From a virus, in the IMG/VR virus record IMGVR_UViG_3300020220_000082, positions 1 through 50,344 of that record: a stretch of DNA of 50,344 bases. One strand, given 5' to 3'. The position numbers were made by a program, and so were the translations under genes. Numbering within the stretch: the first letter of the stretch is position 1; every line of letters starts with the position of its first letter. Positions 45,933 through 50,344 of the stretch are shown piece by piece. Under the pieces are notes generated by a model, which saw only the letters and a program-made list of their open reading frames with translations, made no database searches and was not told where the DNA came from.

Positions 45933-46081
45933 TTTCCTTGTCCTCGATAAGGTTTACGAGCCTTGTTACGGCTTGTTGCAGCATATTTAGTTCCAGTTCC
46001 CATACCTTGACGAGTCAGTTTGGGTTTTCCAGGTACATAACCTACATTTTTATTTAATCCACCTTTTGATTTTACTGCCAT
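45929..46081 (-). CDS. Small basic protein, 50 aa
   Basis: Reads MAVKSKGGLNKNVGYVPGKP, KLTRQGMGTGTKYAATSRNK and ARKPYRGQGK. It is Lys/Arg/Gly-rich with a basic tail, like small ribosomal or nucleic-acid-binding peptides, but no specific family is recognised. It overlaps the 36-residue gene by the ATGA arrangement. Upstream lie an AGG ribosome site about ten bases from the ATG and a pair of GC-rich direct repeats. The two tiny basic proteins form a coupled pair. Confidence 0.65.
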   Translation of the reverse strand: MAVKSKGGLNKNVGYVPGKPKLTRQGMGTGTKYAATSRNKARKPYRGQGK

Positions 46082-46112
46082 TTTTCTAATACCTCACAGT
46101 TGGTTTTACTTG

Positions 46113-46143
46113 CGCGCCAAAATTGCCTTCAAACGCGCCAAAA
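46113..46143. repeat. Two 10-bp direct repeats with 21-bp period
   Basis: The sequence cgcgccaaaa occurs at 46113-46122 and 46134-46143, exactly 21 bp apart, in the otherwise AT-rich gap between the glycosyltransferase and the 50-residue gene. Two helical turns between GC-rich half sites is a common spacing for a regulator's operator. Confidence 0.5.
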
Positions 46144-46171
46144 CATTAATTTCTAGGAATTCGACACATAA

Positions 46172-46924
46172 TCAAAGAATACGAGTCTTTTCATGTCCTA
46201 CGCGAATCTTCGGATCACACCAGATCTCAAATCCCGCCTCTTTTGCATCAAGACAGAACGATACGTCTTCACCACACATATCTTGAACCTCTCCAGAGTC
46301 AAAGACTTGCATCTTTGGAGCGAACCAGGGATACTCTAGAGACTCAAATACACCCTTCTTAATCAGAACCCAACCAAACCCCGTATAATCAACCGTAAAG
46401 GGCTTACGGCGCTTCTGCATAGTCTCTCCGGTCTCATGATTCATCACTCCACCATTGTTCCTAAAGTCATCTTCTTCAAGCCAATGAGCAACTGAAGTCG
46501 TTTGACCATCTTCAGTCATATACCAACCAGCCGCAATATCCTTATCCATTGCGACAAGACGATAAAACTTCTCGGTATCAAATACAATATCGTTATCAAT
46601 CCAGAGTTGGTAATCATAGTTGAGTTTACCATCCCAAGGAATCTGTTTTGGACCACGTAGAACGTTTGCACCAAGACACTTGCAACGTGCAAAGTTTACC
46701 ATGGAAGAGTAATCCTGTGAGATTTGAATACTTGCACCAGATTGTACAAGATCAAAACACAATTGAACAAAATTCTTTAAAAAGATATAAGAACATGAAC
46801 GACCAGGTAAACAAAATATAATATTTTTACCTTTTACCAACTCTTTTGCAGACTGTAGATCGAAATCTTCTTCGTTCTTTTTTGGAGTTGGAGCTGTAGC
46901 TTTAATTGTAAATCCTTTAGACAT
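46172..46924 (-). CDS. GT-A type glycosyltransferase, 250 aa
   Basis: Nucleotide-sugar-dependent glycosyltransferase fold by motif. KGKNIIFCLPGRSCSYIFLK opens the first strand and helix, WIDNDIVFD (DND at 110-112) is the metal and nucleotide-binding DxD-type motif, TGFGWVLIKKGVFE (about 181-194) is the acceptor-side motif, and CGEDVSFCLDAKEAGFEIWC with a conserved His at 244 (GHEK) matches the ED and H motifs of GT2-like enzymes. It is cytoplasmic, with no signal. The acceptor is unknown; candidates are virion proteins, host glycans or DNA. A strong extended -10 promoter (TGGTATAAT) and a late octamer lie upstream. It closes a sugar-related cassette with the acyltransferase and a second glycosyltransferase-like gene. 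Confidence 0.85.
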   Translation of the reverse strand: MSKGFTIKATAPTPKKNEEDFDLQSAKELVKGKNIIFCLPGRSCSYIFLKNFVQLCFDLVQSGASIQISQDYSSMVNFARCKCLGANVLRGPKQIPWDGKLNYDYQLWIDNDIVFDTEKFYRLVAMDKDIAAGWYMTEDGQTTSVAHWLEEDDFRNNGGVMNHETGETMQKRRKPFTVDYTGFGWVLIKKGVFESLEYPWFAPKMQVFDSGEVQDMCGEDVSFCLDAKEAGFEIWCDPKIRVGHEKTRIL

Positions 46925-46947
46925 AAAATTAGAATTGCAATGTTTTC

Positions 46948-46996
46948 ATTATACCACCACAAGTCAATTCATGCAATGGTTTCTGATTTATTTAGA
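46948..46996 (-). promoter_or_regulatory. Dual promoter: extended -10 (TGGTATAAT) and late TCTAAATA
   Basis: In the 80-base gap before the glycosyltransferase the minus strand has TATAAT (46953-46948) preceded by TGG, an extended -10 for the host sigma-70-type polymerase, with a weak -35 (TTGCAT) 17 bases upstream. It also has TCTAAATA (46996-46989), a cyanophage late-type element. Both point toward the glycosyltransferase, so it may be expressed early and late. Confidence 0.6.
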
Positions 46997-47004
46997 ATGT
47001 TAAA

Positions 47005-47154
47005 TTAAAGACATTCTTCATCAATTTTTGATAATAGATCTTCAATTTCGTTTTTGAGAGATTCGTTAATTACTAAGACTTTATCAACATCAAGACGATA
47101 TTGAATACAGTCGATCAGTAAATCTTTTTCCTGATAATCCAACTTAAGTTCCAT
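47005..47154 (-). CDS. Small acidic helical protein, 49 aa
   Basis: Read directly: MELKLDYQEKDLLIDCIQYR, LDVDKVLVINESLKNEIEDL and LSKIDEECL. It is acidic and predicted helical throughout, the 'KDLLIDCIxYRL' and 'EIEDLLxKI' phrases being familiar from short unnamed proteins of T4-like cyanophages. Likely a small helical hairpin that binds a partner. No enzymatic motif. It sits between the acyltransferase and the glycosyltransferase. Confidence 0.68.
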   Translation of the reverse strand: MELKLDYQEKDLLIDCIQYRLDVDKVLVINESLKNEIEDLLSKIDEECL

Positions 47155-47199
47155 ATATTTAATGATTCATTTCAAACATTATATAGGATTTTTATTTTT

Positions 47200-47805
47200 T
47201 CAATTTTGTTCTGGAACATATCGAGCAATAGATCCAAGATATCTTCCTGGCTTTGTAATATCTTTAGTTACATTACTATATGCACCTACAGTAACATTGT
47301 CAATAATTGTTGTTTTACTCAGTACTGAGGATTTGAATTTAAATATACAATTTTCCCCAATATTTGTTTTACCTGCGATAGCAACTCCAGAGTGCAAGAC
47401 ACAACACCGGCCCATATTCACATGATGTGCAATTAGACAATAACTTTCAATCCAACAATGATTTCCAATATCACTTGCATATAACGCTGAACTGAATGCA
47501 CCAATGAGTACACCTTTGCCTAATTTACATGTTTCTGGAACTAAACAAGTATCGTGTACATAGGTAATACAATCTAAATTCAAATTATCAATTTCATCAC
47601 AGATAATTTTTCTTAGGTCTGTATCAATACAAAATGCAACAAGATATTGATAATCAGACTTATTCGTTAACTCTAAAAATAATTCTGGAGTAATTACATC
47701 TATTTGATTCTTCGATTCTGGTAAAACAAAATTTAATGCTGTCTCGACCATTGAAGATTCTGGATAGCCAATAAATTTAACTGGCTTATCATTTTCTAAA
47801 ATCAT
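47200..47805 (-). CDS. Left-handed beta-helix acyltransferase (PglD/NeuD-like), 201 aa
   Basis: Sugar O- or N-acyltransferase-like protein. An N-terminal Rossmann-like part (VKFIGYPESSMVETALNFVL, then residues to about 75) precedes a hexapeptide-repeat beta-helix (about 78-185): TCKLGKGVLIGAFSSALYAS, DIGNHCWIESYCLIAHHVNM, then GVAIAGKTNIGENCIFKFKS and SVLSKTTIIDNVTVGAYSNV. This two-domain layout is that of PglD/NeuD sialic-acid and bacillosamine acetyltransferases. AHHVNMG contains the histidine position used as general base in that group. The ATG overlaps the stop of the preceding gene (ATGA), so the two are coupled. Substrate unknown; a surface or virion glycan is likely. Confidence 0.82.
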   Translation of the reverse strand: MILENDKPVKFIGYPESSMVETALNFVLPESKNQIDVITPELFLELTNKSDYQYLVAFCIDTDLRKIICDEIDNLNLDCITYVHDTCLVPETCKLGKGVLIGAFSSALYASDIGNHCWIESYCLIAHHVNMGRCCVLHSGVAIAGKTNIGENCIFKFKSSVLSKTTIIDNVTVGAYSNVTKDITKPGRYLGSIARYVPEQN

Positions 47806-48962
47806 ACTTTATCTGAAACTGAAACTTTAAAATGCTCTAAGGCTTTTTTAATTTTACCATGATTATATGTTCTTTGGCATGTTTTATCATGCATAAAATT
47901 ATCCAGTCGATCTACATTATCTTTGAATCTTTTTTCATTATCGTGCCATAACTCACTGATATTTGTTGATCCATTCAATAATGTTTCATTTCGATCAATT
48001 GCAGCCGCAAGTCTTTCAAATGGATTCTCAATCTCATCATAACTATGATCAATAATATCATCAAACGTATCGATATCCAAATAGCTTTTAATTCCTTTTA
48101 CCATCCCAGGCCCATTCAGATAGATTGGAAAATTTTGGCCATAGATCGATTGTAGTTCTTTTTCGCTGAGTAATGGAGATCTTTCAAAAAAGATTGATCC
48201 AGGTATAATTTCAATTCCAACATTTTCATAAGCTGGTTTTATATTTGTATTGTAATTATTTGCAACTCGATCATCATTTTTTGCAAAGTCATCAATGGAT
48301 AATAAATTAAAATCTTTTTCTTTAAACCGTGTAAAACCTTTTGTTAAAGTTCTTTTTAACTCATTTGACAATATTGCTACATCTGATATATTTTTATATT
48401 GAGGAAAGGTTGAAAGTGTTGATTCATCCATTCTAACTGAAATATCACCATTTCGATAATAATCTTTAGATAACAAATAACATATTGCTAAAATTTTATG
48501 TAATTTAGTATTTCGATTTAATGATATCCATCGATTTGAAATTTCTTTTTTTTCAACAGGAGTAAAATTACTTGCAAAACTTGTAGGTATAATTGAATCA
48601 AAATATAAATTAGGAATATTAAACTGTTTTTGAAGATCTAAATGAACATTGAATATAATAAAATTTTGTTCTGAGTGATTTTTACAAAATTGCGTGATCT
48701 GTTTTATATCCAGATTATCATATTCATCGACTATTGAATCCATGATATTTAAAATCACAACTCTACTACTAAATTCAATTTGATTTAAATCATTAAAAGA
48801 TGTTCCACTGGCGTAAGGACAATACAATAATTGATAACATTCGATATTTTCACCAATTTCATGCGTATCCAAAAAACTTTCAAGTGTATCGTTAAATGGT
48901 ACACCTACAAATGAAGATAATGTGTTAATTCTAGAAATATTTTTGGAAGATTTCTTTTTCAT
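47802..48962 (-). CDS. Putative glycosyltransferase-like protein, 386 aa
   Basis: The C-terminal part (about 265-340) reads LSEKELQSIYGQNFPIYLNG, then PGMVKGIKSYLDIDTFDDII and DHSYDEIENPFERLAAAI. This is the 'EKxxxxxxxxxPFIxxGxPGxxxxLxxLGFxTFDDxIDxSYDxIxxxxxR' pattern of a glycosyltransferase-like family common in marine phages and cyanobacteria. The N-terminus (MKKKSSKNISRINTLSSFVG, YQLLYCPYASG) is less clear; the middle (NRWISLNRNTKLHKILAICY) also fits the family ('xxxNRxxxxHRxxxxxxL'). Soluble; no signal. It is flanked by an oxygenase-like gene (overlap of 32 bases) and the acyltransferase (ATGA overlap), supporting a role in making or modifying a sugar or peptide-linked glycan. The activity itself is inferred. 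Confidence 0.65.
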   Translation of the reverse strand: MKKKSSKNISRINTLSSFVGVPFNDTLESFLDTHEIGENIECYQLLYCPYASGTSFNDLNQIEFSSRVVILNIMDSIVDEYDNLDIKQITQFCKNHSEQNFIIFNVHLDLQKQFNIPNLYFDSIIPTSFASNFTPVEKKEISNRWISLNRNTKLHKILAICYLLSKDYYRNGDISVRMDESTLSTFPQYKNISDVAILSNELKRTLTKGFTRFKEKDFNLLSIDDFAKNDDRVANNYNTNIKPAYENVGIEIIPGSIFFERSPLLSEKELQSIYGQNFPIYLNGPGMVKGIKSYLDIDTFDDIIDHSYDEIENPFERLAAAIDRNETLLNGSTNISELWHDNEKRFKDNVDRLDNFMHDKTCQRTYNHGKIKKALEHFKVSVSDKV

Positions 48963-49491
48963 TTGATAGTCTCATTGAGAGTAAAATTCTTGGCAATTCT
49001 TGATTTAAAATTCGAACGCTATGAAGTTCTTTGACATTCATTAATGTTGGAATATCTAAGACGTATTTATCTATTTCGTTACAATCATTCAGATCATAAT
49101 ATGTCCCTGTCCCCCATCGGTGTGAATGAAGTACTCCTTTAATATCTTCATTCTTTTTTTGATAGAAAACTGTTTCTGCACTTTCTCCATTTAAAATAGG
49201 CCAATTTAATCGAATTCTTTTTCCAGTTGATGAATTACCCGCATCTGTGTGTATTGGAACATGAGTATCTATATCTACAAAAAGATATGATGCAAATATA
49301 ACCTCAGAGTTTAATTCTTTATGAATACATTCAAATAATTCTGGAATATTTTTTTTAAATTCTTGAAGGTTTTCTTCTGAAATTAAATTGTAAAATAATT
49401 TTTCACTTCGATTTATAAACTGAATCACATAAGGACTTATAGTTTCTTGAATACTGTCAAAGTTATTAATATCAAGTTTCTTGTAATACAC
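48931..49491 (-). CDS. 2OG-Fe(II)-oxygenase-like protein, about 186 aa
   Basis: A jelly-roll iron-binding pattern: PIHTDAGNSS (HxD at residues 81 and 83 of this start) followed by GKRIRLNWPILNG, a distal VKELHSVRIL (His157), then PRILLSMRL with arginines suited to bind 2-oxoglutarate. This resembles 2OG-Fe(II) dioxygenases, which are frequent in T4-like cyanophages; the alternative is a non-enzymatic cupin. The frame is open to a TTG at 49533, but a late-promoter element CCTAAATA at 49524-49517 would start RNA near 49511, downstream of that TTG, so I choose GTG 49491 (leader about 20 bases, with AGGGA 16 bases before the GTG). If transcription comes from further upstream the longer form (48931-49533, 200 residues) is possible. 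Its 3' end overlaps the next gene by 32 bases. Confidence 0.6.
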   Translation of the reverse strand: MYYKKLDINNFDSIQETISPYVIQFINRSEKLFYNLISEENLQEFKKNIPELFECIHKELNSEVIFASYLFVDIDTHVPIHTDAGNSSTGKRIRLNWPILNGESAETVFYQKKNEDIKGVLHSHRWGTGTYYDLNDCNEIDKYVLDIPTLMNVKELHSVRILNQELPRILLSMRLSNEKEIFQKYF

Positions 49492-49516
49492 GTAAATTAT
49501 TATGTGTTCCCTGTGA

Positions 49517-49524
49517 TATTTAGG
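49517..49524 (-). promoter_or_regulatory. Putative late promoter CCTAAATA
   Basis: Cyanophage-type xCTAAATA on the minus strand at the boundary between the GC-rich block and the AT-rich phage genes. A short inverted repeat (CCCT/AGGG) flanks it. It would serve the oxygenase-like gene and the glycan cassette. Confidence 0.5.
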
Positions 49525-49533
49525 GGCCGGCAA

Positions 49534-49757
49534 AAAAAATTTTGAATACGAAAGGCTTTATGAGCGCTTTTTGGGGTCGTTATAGATTAGGGTAGTGAGC
49601 GGTTTTATATACGGGGGCCACCGCGCCCCGCGCTAACATAAACCGCGCACAAAACCGCTGCTCAAACTGCGCCAGCTACACGAGCATCGCTGCTCCTCCT
49701 AGGTCTATTCGTGTCCCCTCCAAGTGCTCATAAGCCTCAGAGGGGACACATAAGCCC
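49534..49757 (-). other. GC-rich structured intergenic region (candidate RNA element)
   Basis: No convincing gene. GC content is well above that of the phage genes (about 60% in the core 49610-49700). Minus-strand hairpins, in order: GTGTCCCCTC with GAGGGGACAC (10-bp stem, 49749-49740 with 49720-49711); GAGCA-GCGA-TGCTC (49695-49682, GNRA-type loop); and AGCGGTTTT with AAAACCGCT (9 bp, 49659-49651 with 49606-49598). The last encloses GCGC/GCGC and GGGGC-GCGGTG-GCCCC hairpins, so it resembles a three-way junction. It might be a leader, a processed RNA, a protein-binding element or a boundary of a transferred segment. No T run follows, so it is not a simple terminator. Confidence 0.55.
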
Positions 49758-50003
49758 TCAGCCGCTGGTCTTGAAGTATGCTGCACCGTTGCCCTCAGTG
49801 ATAGCATTCTGTGCATGTGTGGCGTGCCCATTGTATGCCTGACCGCGACGGTTAGTGTTAGTCCGAGGGCCATTCGTGCGGCTCATGATCAGCTCAGATT
49901 TCTTAGCTTTACGGGTGGGTAGCACAGTGTACTTAATCTGCCCCTGCACATCAGCAACCAGGAGATCCAGTTTGCTTGCTTTGGAGATGTCAATGTTGGT
50001 CAT
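49758..50003 (-). CDS. Hypothetical protein, 81 aa
   Basis: Reads MTNIDISKASKLDLLVADVQ, then GQIKYTVLPTRKAKKSELIM and SRTNGPRTNTNRRGQAYNGH. The N-terminal half looks like a short beta/alpha unit; the rest is basic, then Asn/Gly/Thr-rich and probably disordered (AYNGHATHAQNAITEGNGAA). Family not recognised. Base composition is higher in GC than the structural genes, like its upstream neighbour, 42 bases away. No clear Shine-Dalgarno. Another frame across the same stretch is open but has no support. Confidence 0.58.
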   Translation of the reverse strand: MTNIDISKASKLDLLVADVQGQIKYTVLPTRKAKKSELIMSRTNGPRTNTNRRGQAYNGHATHAQNAITEGNGAAYFKTSG

Positions 50004-50045
50004 GAGATTGTTAGCGAAGGTGTGTTGGAAAGTATAGACGAATGA

Positions 50046-50327
50046 TCAAAGATCACTCATCATTTCATTCATCTCGACATCACAGATCTTGTCATCATCC
50101 CAGCTAACCCCATCAGGAGTTTGCATCAGATGACGACCAATCTGGCCCTCAGTCATACAACGAACGAACTTAGCCCATGGGGTCTCAGAGTCACCACAGA
50201 AGGTCACACAAGCCTTTGCAGTGTTATACAGAAACTCATCATTGCCAATCCACAGAGCAGCATTCCAGGTTTCGTAGTTAGCCCAGCCGTTGTAGGTTGT
50301 CATGGTGGTTTGAGTGGTTTTGTTCAT
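50046..50327 (-). CDS. Conserved hypothetical protein (NGWANYETWN type), 93 aa
   Basis: Begins MNKTTQTTMTTYNGWANYET and continues WNAALWIGNDEFLYNTAKAC. The 'YNGWANYETWNxALWIxNDExLY' phrase is a widespread small-protein family in phages and cyanobacteria whose function is unknown to me. A Met at residue 9 (TMTTYNGW) is an alternative start. The C-terminal part (GDSETPWAKFVRCMTEGQIG, then WDDDKICDVEMNEMMSDL) is acidic and likely helical. The gene begins 17 bases from the window edge, so its promoter is not visible. Higher GC than the genes to its left. Confidence 0.72.
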   Translation of the reverse strand: MNKTTQTTMTTYNGWANYETWNAALWIGNDEFLYNTAKACVTFCGDSETPWAKFVRCMTEGQIGRHLMQTPDGVSWDDDKICDVEMNEMMSDL

Positions 50328-50344
50328 ATGGCTAAGATACAGGT

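Noticed and set aside
47178-47183. TATAAT upstream of the 49-residue gene as a sigma-70 promoter
   Set aside because: There is no -35 at proper distance and no extended -10; the gap is very AT-rich, so a chance match is likely.
49534-49757. A tRNA gene in the GC-rich intergenic region
   Set aside because: Several hairpins are present but no cloverleaf with an anticodon arm, T-loop consensus or acceptor pairing could be found.
49676-49873. A 65-residue minus-strand frame overlapping the 81-residue gene
   Set aside because: It overlaps a better-placed gene out of frame, runs through the GC-rich hairpin region and has an unlikely composition (Met, His and Arg rich).

Overview
The window looks like the late structural region of a T4-like marine myovirus, most probably a cyanophage of Synechococcus or Prochlorococcus; a related marine host such as Pelagibacter cannot be excluded. 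The evidence is a recognisable series of T4-type virion genes (gp25, gp6, gp7, gp8, then gp13 and gp14), AT-rich DNA over most of the window, many genes touching or overlapping, and late-promoter octamers of the TATAAATA / xCTAAATA kind known from T4-like cyanophages. Every supported gene is on the minus strand, so transcription runs from high to low coordinates.

Layout in transcription order. (1) 50344-49534: a block with much higher GC than the rest, holding two small genes of unknown role and a GC-rich intergenic region able to fold into several hairpins. (2) 49491-46172: a glycan-flavoured accessory cassette: a 2OG-Fe(II)-oxygenase-like protein, a glycosyltransferase-like protein, a left-handed beta-helix acyltransferase, a 49-residue protein and a GT-A glycosyltransferase. 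(3) 46081-44836: five small genes, two of them tiny and very basic. (4) 44796-26996: baseplate wedge genes gp25, gp6, a giant gp7 (4,623 residues) and gp8. (5) 26989-13371: a 2,508-residue DUF4815 protein, a coiled-coil microprotein, three smaller virion proteins and a 1,226-residue repeat protein. (6) 13322-1521: a 3,933-residue tail fibre ending in a peptidase S74 intramolecular chaperone. (7) 1467-1: neck proteins gp13 and gp14, the latter cut by the window edge.

Three giant genes (gp7, DUF4815 protein, fibre) occupy about 33 kb, two thirds of the window, and share building blocks with one another: a helical domain shared by gp7 and the fibre, GxGY beta repeats in four proteins, and YYV/YYA beta modules. 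gp7 also carries a YHYH-like domain and a beta-propeller-like repeat region.

Expression appears to be set by late promoters that often overlap the stop codon of the preceding gene. At gp13 the late promoter, an intrinsic terminator and the ribosome binding site are nested so that read-through and locally started transcripts should behave differently, as is known for T4 gene e. All functional names rest on reading the translated sequence; no database search was run.
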